Shown: piece by piece, positions 49,015-61,090 of the stretch
Layout of the letters: each line of letters begins with the position of its first letter
Numbering within the stretch: position 1 is the stretch's first letter
NCBI GenBank assembly: GCA_016584305.1
Contig: JACEEZ010001728.1
Location: 26,001-90,000 of the forward strand
Origin: Chionoecetes opilio
Taxonomy: Eukaryota > Arthropoda > Malacostraca > Decapoda > Majidae
Direction of reading: 5' to 3'
DNA: 64,000 nucleotides
The notes under the pieces: generated by a model
The model's input: the letters and a program-made list of their open reading frames with translations, nothing else
Told to the model about the DNA's origin: nothing
The model's database searches: none
Position numbers and translations under genes: made by a program

Positions 49015-49123
49015 GCGTCTGCTGATCCCCTGCCCATCAAGCCCTCCAGTATATCGGCCAAGGACGGGGACATCGCCATCAACGCCACCATCACGTACAC
49101 CATGAAGGACGTAAACACGGCGG
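49015..49123 (+). CDS. Cadherin-repeat protein, exon 7
   Basis: 109 bp; acceptor CCAACCCCCAACCCCCAG, donor GTGAGA. Phase 0 in, phase 1 out. It reads ASADPLPIKPSSISAKDGD then AINATITYTMKDVNTA. SAKDGDIAINATITYTM matches A.D.D...NA.I.Y.. in the middle of a cadherin repeat. The split Asp codon is completed by exon 8 across an 8.7 kb intron. Confidence 0.9.
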
Positions 49124-49325
49124 GTGAGACCTCTGACCTGTATATTGCAACTTTTATCATCATCGTTTTCGAAGGCACACAAAAGCAGGCTATATCTGTC
49201 TTATTTTGTTATACTTCATTTATATATGTATATTTTTTTTTTGCATCACAGGATAATATATTAAGAGCAGAAAATGTGGAAGCGACAAAACCTCCCTATT
49301 ATTGTCAGGCCCCATGCAGTAGATA

Positions 49326-49541
49326 TTAACCCCTTCACGCCCAGATTTTTCCTTTGCTATATAAAATCATATAATGTTGGTAGCCATAAAATTACGAAAG
49401 GTGACAGAATATACCAAATTAGTTAGTGGACAAGGATACTAAACAGGTCATATCTATAGAATATTGCTGATATTCACTAAAAAGCGTCTAATGGCACCCA
49501 CATTACAATAGAAATTACGCTTTGGGTCTCAAGGGGTTTAA
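49326..49541. mobile_element. TTAA-type (piggyBac-like) MITE, copy D
   Basis: TTAA ends (the right with one extra T), termini CCCCTTCACGCCCAGA / TTTGGGTCTCAAGGGG, internal CATATCTATAGAATATTGC as in copies A-C. Confidence 0.75.
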
Positions 49542-49694
49542 AAGAATGATAAGGGGGGTTAGGGTCAATTCTACATGGTTGTTTTGACATTTTTATTTTG
49601 AAGGGAATTCAAGCTGCGGTAAGGCGGAAAATTATATCAGGAATTGGTGCAGTCTAATTTAGAGACGATGTCCGAATGTTGTCAAACCTTATAG

Positions 49695-52095
49695 CAGTGG
49701 TTCTTAACCTTTTCAGAGGCGCCGAACCCTAACGAAAACTTACGCACACTAGCCGAACCCTTCATATATGGGACGGAAAAACGAGATTAATACAAAGATT
49801 TAATATAAATTGCTTCAAAATTCAAGAGTATATTTAAATAATAAGAAGGGAGGAAGGACTCAGCAGCAGTGACGTATATAGGTCCTTCGAAAGAGGAGGG
49901 GGGCACCGGGGTGAATCCAGGATTGTTTTAAGGGAGGGAGATGGAGCAGAGCGAACCGCTACAGCTGTGGGGTCTGAGGAGGGAGTTAGGATTTTTTTTG
50001 AAAATCAAGCATCTTTAAGGGTAAGGGCATTGTCAGACCTCAAAAGGGATATATTGCACTAATCTGATAATCAAAGACAAAACATTTTTTGTCCCTGTGG
50101 GACAAAAGGAGGGGCCATGGCCGAGTTCCCCCCATACCCTCCTATACACGACTCTGGTCGGAAGAAAGAGAGGCGTGCGCACACACACACACACACATAC
50201 CAGAGGTGGGCACTTCCACAAAACTTCCGCAAAACGCAACGTCCGCAAAATGCGGGAGTCCGAGTTCGTTTGCGGAAGGGTAAAAAGTTGCGAAATTGCG
50301 TTTGCGGAAGTACTGCCGCAAACGCAAATGTGTTCGCAAATTCCCAAGTGGCCGTGGTGAGTTTGAATAAGATTCCTGCGCGGCTACGCGCACCGTCCAG
50401 GGTGAGTAAGATCGCCAATGGAGGCTGCTCAGTGCTTTCCCACCAGTCAACCTTGACCGCAGTTATCAGTGAGCATTCATAGACGAAGTGCGTACGTGTA
50501 TCTCCAAACCCTTCTTCCTGCCTCGCTATGTAGGTATGATGCCATTTTTACCATATTTTTTATTGAAACTCGTATAAACATTATATGTGTGATGTTATGA
50601 TATCATTGAAATATCTTAGATATTACTGTAAACTGTAATTGTTAGGTGAGATCCAAGGTCAGTAGGTACTAGAAACAATGTTTGGCGTTGGTGGGCTCTG
50701 CTCTGATCTCACGCGTCCCTCGCTGACGCAGTCATGTCTTCAGTTATCGTGTGTCCTCACCCAAGATTATGAAATAACCGCAAGATGTTTAGAAAAACTG
50801 ACCCAACTATCATCTTACCGACACATTTTCGTATATAATATACGCATATTTTGAGCAAGGAGAGGAGGTCAGAGGGCCATAAACCAGTGATATGGACACG
50901 GCGAGCATACCAAGAGGTGTATATTCTACGTGTGCTGGCGACAGTGATATTTGCTTGCAGTGACCATGGCTCTGTTGTAGAGCTAAATATTACTTGCTAG
51001 GAGTGTGTTGTGAGTGAATTAGTGCGTTGCTGGTGAGGCGACAGTTTTGACCCTGCGTTATCGCTAGGCCGAGGTGCGAGTTAACCACCATCCCTCGTGT
51101 CGCGCAAATAATTTTGTGAGCAAATAATTCTGATCTCTGCCGCATCTTGATTACTATGGCGCCCACTACGCCCTCCATCTCCAAGGCCCAGCTGGTTGCT
51201 GCTGTAGACGATGTGCTGGTGTTCCTCTTCAGTATGAGGAGGAAGATCACGGGCAAGTGACTGTGTGCGCAACACTGTAGGTCAGTCAGAGGGCGAAGAA
51301 CCTGGATGATGTGTTTGTTAAATACAACACGGCCATACACAGCTCTGCACCCGTGGATAAACTGTTCTCCTAAAGGTCGGATGTCATAAAGGCCAAAAGA
51401 GAGAGTCTGTCCTCTGATAATTTTGAGATTGGTCTTCATGAAGGGAAACATGAACCAGCTCAAGATGGAATTGTCACCAGAGGAGTCTGAGGTTATAAGT
51501 GCCTGATATCATATCAATGAAGCATAATTTGGAGTGTAGTGTACGTATACTAATTATTACCCTTTAGTTTGTTGATCAATTGAGTCACAGTGAGGGGGAG
51601 GTGAAATGTGAGCTTATATCATATGTGGGGCACTGAGGGGTAAGTATGAACAAAATACTAATATATATCAATTGACAAAAGTGCTTTAGTAAGAAGTTGA
51701 TTCATTTACAACTACGAAAAGCTTTACCTTTATTTTTGCATTTTATGCGGGGAAAATATTACGTAATTGGCTTGCGGTTGTGCGGACTTGCGGTTCCGGA
51801 AGTGCAAACTTCTAGAAATTTGCGGACTTGCGGTTGCGGAAAGTAAAGATTACGGTTTGCGGAAGTGGATTTTTGTTTGCGGTGCCCACCTCTAACACAT
51901 ACACATGCACACACAGCTGTTCCTTCACCACACTGCTTGATTTTATGTTAATCTTGCGTATAATTTACTCTGATGAATAATCCGGCATTACAATAATAGC
52001 AAAATTGCAATGTGTTTCAGAGGGCCTCTGCCGAACCCCTAAGACTGGCTCACCGAACCCCTGGGGTTCGGTCGAACCCAGGTTAAGAATCACTG
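49695..52095. mobile_element. hAT-type MITE, host of a nested hAT element
   Basis: Ends CAGTGGTTCTTAACC / GGTTAAGAATCACTG with the exact 8-bp duplication CCTTATAG (49687-49694, 52096-52103). Subterminal CCGAACCC words. Without the nested element (50201-51895 plus one 8-bp duplication) it is about 700 bp. Confidence 0.9.
50201..51895 (+). mobile_element. hAT element, decayed, nested
   Basis: Ends CAGAGGTGGGCACTTCC / GTGCCCACCTCTA with the exact 8-bp duplication ACACATAC (50193-50200, 51896-51903). Subterminal TTGCGGAC and CCGCAAA words. The internal + strand retains RESLSSDNFE and, after a one-base shift, LVFMKGNMNQLKMELSPEES (about 51390-51500), the C-terminal dimerisation region of hAT transposases. 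Related to, but distinct from, the element at 34647. Confidence 0.85.
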
Positions 52096-52256
52096 CCTTA
52101 TAGCATATTTCTTATTTAGGAAGGGTCATACTCTAACAAATATTAATGACAGTAATTCGATTTTTCTTGTAATTTTTTCCTTTTGACCCCACATTTCACA
52201 TTCGGTTTTGGTATTTAGATTACTGGTAAACAAACGGACGTCAAGGCATCACTCAT

Positions 52257-54327
52257 CTACACATTTTCACTCTCAAATTATAACAACTGAACTTCAAATT
52301 AAAACAAGTGAATCTCAAATTAAAACAACTGAAGTTTAAATCAAAACAACTGAAGTTTAAATCACAACAACTGAAGTTTAAATTAAAACAACTGAGCTTT
52401 AAATAAAAAAACTGAACTTCAAATATAATTAACTGAACTTCAAATTAAAATAACTGAACTTCAAATTAAGGTAATTTAATTTCGAATTAAAAGAAATCAT
52501 TATTATTTTTGTTTTTTAATTCATTTGTTTTATTTTGAAGTTCTGTTGAGTGAAGTCAATTTGAGAGTGAAAAGGTGTATTATGAAAACTCCAGAAAAGT
52601 AACATATTTCTTCCTGCAAATTTTTTCTTATCTTTACCAGTGTAACAGAGGGAAAAAAATATTTATGAAAAGATATACCATTCTTTTAAATATTTGTACA
52701 CAGCATACTACATAGATAAAGGCAACACAGGATGAAGTAACGTATAGCTATTCCGTGTATGTTAGTACACTGCACATACTGTAGTTATTCAAAAGAAAAC
52801 AAAAGTTACATTTTTGGCACTCATCATTTTTTGGCACTAAATTTTTTTGTACCCAAGCAATTTTGGCACCCAAACATTTTTGGCACTCAAACATTTTTAT
52901 CACTCAAACATTTTTGGCACTCAAACATTTTTGACACAAATTTTTTTGTCACTTTAATTTTTTTGCCAAACAGACATTTTTAGCACTCAAAAATTGTTGG
53001 CACTCAAAATGTTTTTGGAACATATTTTTTGGCACTCAAATTTTGTTGGCACTCGAAAAAATTTGGCACAAATTTTTGGCACTCAAAATTTTTTAGCACA
53101 ACATTTTTTGGCACTCAAAATTTGTTGGTATTTTATAGCTTGCGAGTGAGGGAGGAGTGACAGCCTGGGAGTACTACGTAGTACCCCCAGGGTGTCTTTC
53201 CTCCCTCATTCGTTAGCTATATAATAGCAACATTTTTTGAGTGCCAAAAATTGAGTGCCAACAAAATTTGAGTGCCAAAAAATGTTGGTGCCAAAATTTC
53301 TTGACTCAAAATTTTTGAGTGCCAAATATTTTCGAGTGGCAACATTTTTTTAGTTCCCAAAATACTGAGTGCCAACATTTTTTAAGTGCCAAAAATCTTG
53401 AGTGCCAACAAATTTTGAGTGGCAACATTTTTGTTGTGCCAAAAAAATTTAAGTGCCAAAATAATTTGAGTGGCAAAACACCTTGTGTCAAAATTTTTGA
53501 GTGCCAAAAAATTCAAAGTGCCAAAAAAATTTGAGTGCTAAAAAATGTTGAGTGCCAAAAATTTTTGAGTACCAAAAATTTTTGAGTGCCAAAAATTTTA
53601 GTGCCAAAAATGTAACTTTTGTTTTCTTTTGTATAACTACAGTATATGTACACGGAACATACACGGAATAGCTATACGTTTCTTCACCCTGTGTTGCTTT
53701 ATCTATGTACTATGGCTGTGTAAAAAAAAATTAAGGAATGGTATATCTTTTCATAAATATTTTTTTCCCTCTTCCCTTTGCTGGCAGCACTCTGGTAAAG
53801 ATAAGAAAAAGTTTGCAGGAAGAAATATGTTACTTTTCTAGGGGGTTTTCATAATACACCTTTTCACTCACATTAGAACAACATAGCTTCAAAATAAAAC
53901 AAATTAATTTAAAAATATAATAGATGAAATTTTTCTTTTAATTTGAAATTAAATTATTTTAATTTGAAGTTCAGTTATTTTAGTTTGAAGTTCAGTTTTT
54001 TAAATTTAAACTTAAGTTGTTTTAATATAAAGCTCAGTTGTTTAATTTAAACTTCAGTTGTATTAATTTTTAAACTACGTTGTTTTAATTTAAACTTCAG
54101 TTGTTTTAAAATTTTTTAAACTTCAGTTGTTTTAATTTAAATTCAGTTGTTTTTAATTTAAACTTCCCGTTGTTTTAATTTAAACTTCAGTTGTTTTAAA
54201 TTTAAACTTCAGTTGTTTTATTTTAAACTTCAGTTGTTTTTTAATTTAAACTTCAGCTGTTTTAATTTTAGATTCCTTGTTCTAATAAAGAAGTTCAGTT
54301 GTTTTAAATTTAGAATGAAAGGTGTAG
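52257..54327. mobile_element. Giant foldback element with 7-bp target duplication
   Basis: Nearly palindromic over 2071 bp. Ends CTACACATTTTCACTCTCAA and (right) AGAATGAAAGGTGTAG; CACTCAT repeated at 52250-52256 and 54328-54334. Layers, left to right: forward 21-bp-type units (to 52500), turn and inner terminal motif (ending 52579), unique arm (52580-52800), GGCACTCAAA units (52810-53125), core palindrome (about 53145-53215, centre TACTACGTAGTA), inverse units (53230-53610), inverse arm (53615-53854), inner terminus (53855), reverse 21-bp-type units. No transposase ORF. It resembles foldback elements such as Drosophila FB in design only. Confidence 0.85.
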
Positions 54328-54334
54328 CACTCAT

Positions 54335-54986
54335 TAAAGCGCCCGAGTGGTTTTGCGTAATAATGGCCAGGAAATTATTAGAACATAAAAACATAAGAAA
54401 ATAAGGAAGCTACAAGGCTAATATCAATAGCTAACTACTAATTAATAGCTAACATAAATAACTAGCTAATAACCTAACTAATGGGATAAAATTTACATGC
54501 ATGCCTACAAAAATAGGGGGGGGGGGGGCAAGACCGTGGGTGAGGTGAAAAAACCCTCCTCACCAACAGGAGTTTACCACACTCGTCTCTGGCTGGAATT
54601 TCGGAGGTCATAGCTCCTTGGCTTACATCCAGGACTTATGTAAAGCGTGAAAACAGCAAGGCCAAATTCTTTCCCCTTGCCAGAGAATAATAATATCAAA
54701 AGATAAAAACAAACAATGTATAGTAATTATGTAATGACAATATAATAATAAATAACAATAAGATTAATAATGATAGCGATAATTGCAATAACATTAGTAA
54801 CAATAACAAAATAATGATTAAATGATAACAATGATAACATTTCATATCAGACAAAAGTTGACAGACAGGTAAACATAAAAAAATCAGCTTTATAAGGGCG
54901 ACTTGTCACTTCACGAAGACTTTTGGAGTAATACTAATCCACAAACTTCCTTAATATATAACCTATAACTCCTATCTAACTATAAC
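54335..54986. other. AT-rich intronic DNA
   Basis: AATAAT/ATAACA-rich with a G homopolymer at 54518. No exon or element was recognised. Confidence 0.4.
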
Positions 54987-55125
54987 CATAGGTGGGCGCT
55001 ATCGCGATAAATTATCGCGATAATTTATCGCGATAACGATATCGGGTTATCGGTTATCCGATTTTTTTTTTTACCGCGTTATCGATTCATCGGTATCGCC
55101 GATACTTTTGGTTCCAAACAAGCGA
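54987..55125. mobile_element. hAT-like element end with ATCGCGATAA words
   Basis: Starts CATAGGTGGGCGC, resembling the termini at 34647 and 50201, followed by repeats of ATTATCGCGATAA and CGGTTATC. It is interrupted at 55126 by the CACTG transposon; about 30 bp of the same word style (AATCGATAATTTTATT) continues at 57594. Its far end was not found. Confidence 0.5.
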
Positions 55126-55128
55126 TAA

Positions 55129-57592
55129 CACTGGGGAACAATTTGAAAGAAAAAAAATTGTTGAGTTAGATTTTTGAGCTTATTTAGACTAAAATTGGCA
55201 TGCTGATTCCAAATCTGTAATAAGTTTTTTTCTAGCAAGTCAAGTTTTTTCTCCACAGCTTACCCTCCAGATAAGCAAAATTCCACTTGTGAGCTGTAGT
55301 AAAACTTGCCAGCTGATTACGATTTGACTCATCGAGAGCTATGTGGCAGCTTGTTTGTGCAGTTACAATTGAGACAGTGCGGTGAGAGGTGTGTGCAGCT
55401 CCCAATAGGTCAGTACTATCAATATCTGCAAACAGAAAGCTAGGATAGTAGGAATTAGGAGGATTTGTTATGGCTTTTCTCTTAACCTTGTAACAACATA
55501 CCATTGTAATTTCTATTTCGTTTTATGCTGGTTTTTTTTTGTTTTCAAAGCTTGTAACTATTCCAGCTTAGTGTTTTATTTACATAGGTATATATTTCTT
55601 TTGTTTCAGATCATGTCTGCTCCTGCTACGTCTCGTCGTAAATGCCTAAACAACCCTGACTCCTTCTGCTATATATGTGGTAGTTTCACCATTCCAAGTC
55701 AGAGGGCAAGCATCAGCGTATTTGTCAAACAAGCATATTTCGCATATTTTAAAGTGAAAGTCGGTGATCAAGACAAGCTATGGGCCCCTCACAAAGTGTG
55801 CAAGCAGTGTGTCGAGAGATTACGGATGTGGACCAAAGGAACACGTGAAAAGTTGGCATTTGGTATCCCCATGGTTTGGCGAGAGCAAAAAGATCATTCC
55901 ACAGACTGTTACTTTTGTTTAGTGAAAACATCAGGATTTAACAAGAAAAATAAAAGTAAAATAGAATATCCTAATCTACCGTCAGCTATAAGACCAATGC
56001 CTCATTCAGCTGAAATTCCAGTGCCAGTTTTCGAACAACTACCTCCTCTAGAAGATCTGAGTGATGTTGAAGAACGCAGTGACAGCAATGATGCAGATTT
56101 TGACATTCACTAGGATTCAGTTCGTAGGGGATATGATCAGCACGAGTTGAATGATTTAGCACGTGATTTGGGCCTATCCCAAAAAGCTTCAGAAATACTA
56201 GCATCAAGACTGAACGAGAAAAACATACTTGAACAAGGAGTGAAGGTATCATACTTTCGAACCAGAGAAAGTACATTTCTGCAGTACTTTCGAAGTGCCA
56301 GCGGTTTTGTGTTTTGCCATAACATTCCTGGTTTACTGAAGGAATTAGAGCTTTCAATCTACAATCCAAATGAATGGCGATTGTTTATTGATAGCTCAAA
56401 GCGGAGCTTGAAGCGTGTCCTTCTACACAATGGCAATTTGTTTGGCGCAGTCCCTATTGGGCATTCGGTCTGTCTTCGTGAAGAATATGGAGATGTAAAG
56501 AGAGTCATTGAGTTATTGCAATATGACAAACACAATTGGATCATCTGTGTTGACCTTAAAATGGTGTCCTTCCTTCTTGGTCAACAACGTGGATACACAA
56601 AGTATCCCTGCTTTCTCTGTATGTGGGATAGCAGAGCTCGAGAGAAGCATTGGGTTCAGACGAATTGGCCTCCGAGATCTGATCTTAAACCTGGAGATCC
56701 TAACATTGTACATGAGCCACTTGTTGACAGGAAGAAAATAATATTCCCACCTCTGCACATAAAACTAGGTCTCATGAAACAATTTGTAAAAGCATTGTCA
56801 ACTGATGGCGACTGTTTGAAGTACATCATCTTGGCATTTCCTGGACTGTCAATTGAAAAAATCAAGGCCGGTGTGTTTGATGGTCCACAAATTCGACAGC
56901 TCATCAAAGATGAACATTTCAACGGTACTATGTCAGACCTTGAAAAGAATGCTTGGCTATCATTCAAAGATGTTGTCAAGAACTTTCTTGGAAATACACG
57001 TGCAAGTAATTACACAGAAATTGTTCAGAAACTATTGGAGAGCTACAAAGCGCTTGGTTGCAACATGAGTATTAAAGTACATTTTTTGCATAGCCATCTT
57101 GCCAACTTTCCAGAAAATCTTGGTGCTGCTAGCGACAAGCAAGGTGAACGATTTCACCAAGATTTGAAGGTTATGGAAGAACGTTACCAGGGTAGATGGG
57201 ATGTGCATATGATGGCTGACTATTGTTGGAGCATTAAACGCGATAGTCCTCAAGTTGAACACTCCAGACAAAGCTACAAACGTAAATTTTTACCTTAACC
57301 TGCACACAATTATAGCCTTATCCTTTCTAAAAACATGATAATGTTAAATAAACATTCTATTCATGCCTATTTCTTTCATTTTTCACTGTATGCTAACATT
57401 TGCAACTTTTTATAAAATAAGCACTGTTACTGTTATGTACAGTATTTTTCATATTTTTTAAGAAAACGAAAATCCTACAGTTCAAAAACTTGACGTGATA
57501 GAGAAGAACTGAGATCAGTTTTGGATTCAGCACCCAAAAATTACTTAATAACAAGTGTCAGACCTAACTCAACAACAATTTGTTCCCCAGTG
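55129..57592 (+). mobile_element. CACTG-ended DNA transposon with TAA duplication
   Basis: Perfect inverted ends CACTGGGGAACAA / TTGTTCCCCAGTG, TAA at 55126-55128 and 57593-57595. Inner TTGTTGAGTTAG is also mirrored. CACTR ends with a 3-bp duplication fit the CACTA/EnSpm and related groups, but the protein does not let me assign a superfamily. 2464 bp, one long frame on +. Confidence 0.75.
55613..57298 (+). pseudogene. Transposon-encoded zinc-binding protein, one in-frame stop
   Basis: A 560-residue frame with a single TAG at 56111-56113 (after residue 166). Start chosen at 55613 because a TTTTGTTTCAG acceptor ends four bases upstream. The N-terminal part has cysteine pairs CYIC, CKQC and CYFC and resembles a ZAD-like zinc module. 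The C-terminal part has WRLFIDSSKRSLKRVLLHNG, WIICVDLKMVSFLLGQQRG, KYPCFLCMWDSRA, FPPLHIKLGLMKQFVKAL, VHFLHSHLANFPENLG and GERFHQDLKVMEERYQGRW. Asp-Asp-Glu, CxxC and HxxxH placement is compatible with an RNase H-like transposase, which I infer and cannot prove. I know similar proteins only as uncharacterised multi-copy animal genes. Intact codons on both sides of the stop suggest recent loss or readthrough. Confidence 0.75.
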
Positions 57593-57595
57593 TAA

Positions 57596-57848
57596 TCGAT
57601 AATTTTATTTTTTGGTTCCAGTTTATAATATATAACTATAACTATATAACTATACCTATATACCTATACCTACATAACTATATAACTGACCTATAACAAC
57701 TAAACTTCCTTAATATATAGCCTATAACTCCTATTCAACTGTAACTATATAACTATACCTATATAACTATACCTATATAACTATACCTACATACCTATTT
57801 AACTGACCTATAACGACATTTTTCTTTCTCTCTTCACCATGAGGACAG
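57596..57848. other. ACTATACCTATATA-type repeats before exon 8
   Basis: Degenerate ATAACTATACCTATAT units (57625-57805), then the pyrimidine tract TTTTTCTTTCTCTCTTC of the acceptor. Confidence 0.7.
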
Positions 57849-57955
57849 ACGGCACGACATACTTCACTATCAACGACAAGACAGGCCAAGTAACGCAACT
57901 ATTGGATCTTGACTCTGCCTTCCTTAAATATGTGCACGTCTTGTTCTCAGTGGAG
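57849..57955 (+). CDS. Cadherin-repeat protein, exon 8
   Basis: 107 bp; acceptor CTTCACCATGAGGACAG, donor GTAAGG. It supplies the last two bases of the Asp codon split by exon 7, then GTTYFTINDKTGQVTQLLDL and DSAFLKYVHVLFSVE; phase 0 out. YFTIN..TGQV..L..LD is the conserved strand pair of a cadherin repeat (F.I....G.I.....LD). A competing AG five bases upstream would break the frame, fixing the border. Confidence 0.9.
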
Positions 57956-58182
57956 GTAAGGCACAAACAACCCATTTAACAACCTCTTACTTACAAACAT
58001 CCTTAGCAACCTCATATTTATCCCTGTTGTATCATTATACATTAGGTTCAGGTGTTAAATTGGTGCTAAATTCTCATTCTAGAGTAATTCATTATTTCCT
58101 TTCACTCATACAACATCTTGACGGGATTTTTTTAAATGCATATGACCTTGTTTACCTTATATATAATTACCTTATATATAAT

Positions 58183-58190
<8 letters not shown>
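57956..58190. other. Intronic DNA after exon 8
   Basis: Nothing recognised; leads into TA and CT arrays. Confidence 0.4.
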
Positions 58191-58269
<79 letters not shown>

Positions 58270-58291
58270 TCTCTCTACATATTATTATTTA

Positions 58292-58362
<71 letters not shown>
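58190..58362. repeat. (TA)n then (CT)n
   Basis: TA 58190-58266, CT 58291-58362. Confidence 0.95.
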
Positions 58363-58366
<4 letters not shown>

Positions 58367-58700
58367 TGCTAGAACACTAAAAACTATGTCCCATAGTCCA
58401 TTGTTTTGTTCTAATGGTTATTTATCAAACAAATATGCATTTTTTCCCTAAATGTTTCACACACCTATATTTACTAAGTAGATAGGTGAGGCAGCCACTG
58501 TAGACTCACTAAATATATTTGTGGTCATTTTCCCTTCACTAATGAATAGTTAGTTAATGGGTGGGCAGTTTTATTTATGAAACTGTCGATGATGAAAAAC
58601 ACCAAGGGAAAATCCACATATCGTATCATTACATCATGTAAGTAATGCCAATCACAAACTTACTTATTACTTGACCACCACACTCAGGTGCATAGCCTCC
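58363..58700. other. No gene seen
   Basis: AT-rich DNA without recognisable features. Confidence 0.4.
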
Positions 58701-58703
58701 CCT

Positions 58704-58704
<1 letters not shown>

Positions 58705-58737
<33 letters not shown>

Positions 58738-58818
58738 GCACGCACACACGCACACACACACGCACCACACACACAACACACACACACAACACACACAATA
58801 TATATATATATATATATA
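58705..58818. repeat. (CA)n with CG variants, then (TA)n
   Basis: CA/CGCA tract to 58798, TA to 58818, directly before the first ACTAGCCGCAAAGC unit. Confidence 0.95.
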
Positions 58819-60543
58819 CTAGCCGCAAAGCCGCCCTCCGGGCGGACTTTTTGGCTAGCTCCTGCGGAGGGCTATTGGTGGGCCTTCGGCCCACCAAACA
58901 CGGACTCTCCAGATAGCCCCTTCTAACTTTCCTGAAATCATGGATGTAGAAATGTATGTATTAACGCCTTACCCATCACCCCCCACCCATTCACTCACCC
59001 ATTACCCCCCACCCATTCACTTACCCATTACCCCACACCCATTCACTCGCCCATTACCCATCACCCCCCACCTATTCCCTTACCCATCACCCATCACCCC
59101 CAACCTATCACCCCCCACCCATTCACTCACCCATCACCCCACACCCATTACCCATCACCCCACCCATTCACTCACCCATTACCCATCACCCTACATCAAG
59201 GTTCCTCAATTCTCGCAACCCACTTTTTTTTCAATTCTCGCTAATAGGCTGCTAAAAAAAAAAAAAAAAATGTGATCGGGTCATCCCCAAAATGGCCTTA
59301 AAACCTTCCCCTGGTCAACCTGGTTCCAAAAATGTGCCATATGATGGGATTGCGCCACGGGGGGCGGAACCTATAGCACACACACACACACACTTTCGCT
59401 TATATTATTATACTAGCCGCAAAGCGCCCTCGCGACTTTTTCTATTGTACTTGCACCACGTTTGGTGCCTTCCAAAATACTCTCAGATACCCCTTCTAAC
59501 TTTCCTAAATCATGGATTAGAAATGTATATCCCCCACCATTCACACCCTTACATCACATTATACATTACCATCCCCCACATACTACCATTACCCATCACC
59601 CCCCACCATTCATACCCATTACCCATACCCACCTCATACATACCACACACACACCATTACTACCTTACCCATCACCCCCACCCATACTCACCATTACCAT
59701 CACCCACATTCCTACCATTACCATCACAACACCATTACCCATACCCCACTATTCCCTACCCATACCATCACCCCAAACCATCACCCCCCATCACTCACCA
59801 TCACCCCAACCATTACCCATACCCCCCATTCACTCACCCATTCCCACCACCTACTCAGTTTCTCAATTTCGCACCACTTTTTTCACAATTTCGCTATAGG
59901 CTGCTAAAAAAAAAAAAGTGATCGGTCATCTCATAGTGGGCTTATGCCTCCCCTGGTCAACCTGATCAAAATGTCATAAGGGTTCGCCACGGGGGGGGAA
60001 CCTATACACACACGCACACCGACAGACAGACACCTTTCGTTATATTATTATAGCTAGCCGCAAAGCGCCCTCGGGCGACTTTTTGGCTAGCTCCTGCGGA
60101 GGGCTATTGGTGGGCCTTCGGCCCACACCTTGTTGTGGTGCACAAACTGACTCTCCAGATAGCCCCTTCTAACTTTCCTGAATCATGGATGTAGAAATGT
60201 ATGTATTCCCCCAATTACCCATCACCCCCCTCCATTCACTCACCCATTACCCATCACCCCAACCCATACTCACCCACCATTCACTACCATCAACCCACAC
60301 CATACCCATCACCACCCATTCATCACCATTACCCATCACCCTACATCAAGGTTCTCAATCTCGCAACCATTTTTTTCAAATTCTCGCTAATAGCTGCTAA
60401 AAAAAAAAAAAAAAAAATAGTGATCGGTCATCTCATAATGGGCTTATGACCTTCCCTGGTCAACCTGGTTCCAAAAATGTGCCATATGAGTGTTATTGCG
60501 CCACGGTCGAACCTATCCACAACACAACACACTACATATAACT

Positions 60544-60545
<2 letters not shown>
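58819..60545 (+). repeat. Three copies of a ~600 bp transposon-like unit
   Basis: Each copy starts CTAGCCGCAAAGC (58820, 59414, 60054). In order each has TCTAACTTTCCTGAAATCATG, a CCCATTCACTCACC minisatellite, TACATCAAGGTT, AATTCTCGCTAATAGGCTGC, an A-tract, GTGATCGG, CCTGGTCAACCTGG and GCCACGG, ending near TATATTATTATA. Copies 2 and 3 carry many single-base deletions relative to copy 1. No RT or transposase ORF. Family unknown; the arrangement is a direct tandem. Confidence 0.75.
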
Positions 60546-60589
<44 letters not shown>

Positions 60590-61049
60590 GATATATATAT
60601 GATAGTAGATATATTTACAAATACATTATATATTTATATATGTATATATAGATAAGATAGTAATATATAGTATATAATAATATATATCCACGCATTATAA
60701 TATAAATATATATATATATATATCATATCTATATATATATATTATATACTATACTATTATATATATATATATATAATATACATAACATCATATAACACCA
60801 TACATAACATCTATTTTTATTTCACACTTGTTATATTATGTAATAGCCTAATATATCAGATAAAATATATGCTCAAAAGATAATATATATTTATATCTAG
60901 TTATATATATAATTTTCATATATATGGAATTAGAAATTTTATTATACTAGAAAATTTTTTTCTTTTTTAAATTTTATTTTTTTTATATATTTTATATAAT
61001 ATAATATTTATTTATTTTAATATAAATTATATTTTATAAATATATTTTA

Positions 61050-61085
<36 letters not shown>
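60546..61085. repeat. Degenerate TA-rich tract
   Basis: Over 500 bp of TATA/ATTA-rich sequence with no other content. Confidence 0.9.
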
Positions 61086-61090
<5 letters not shown>

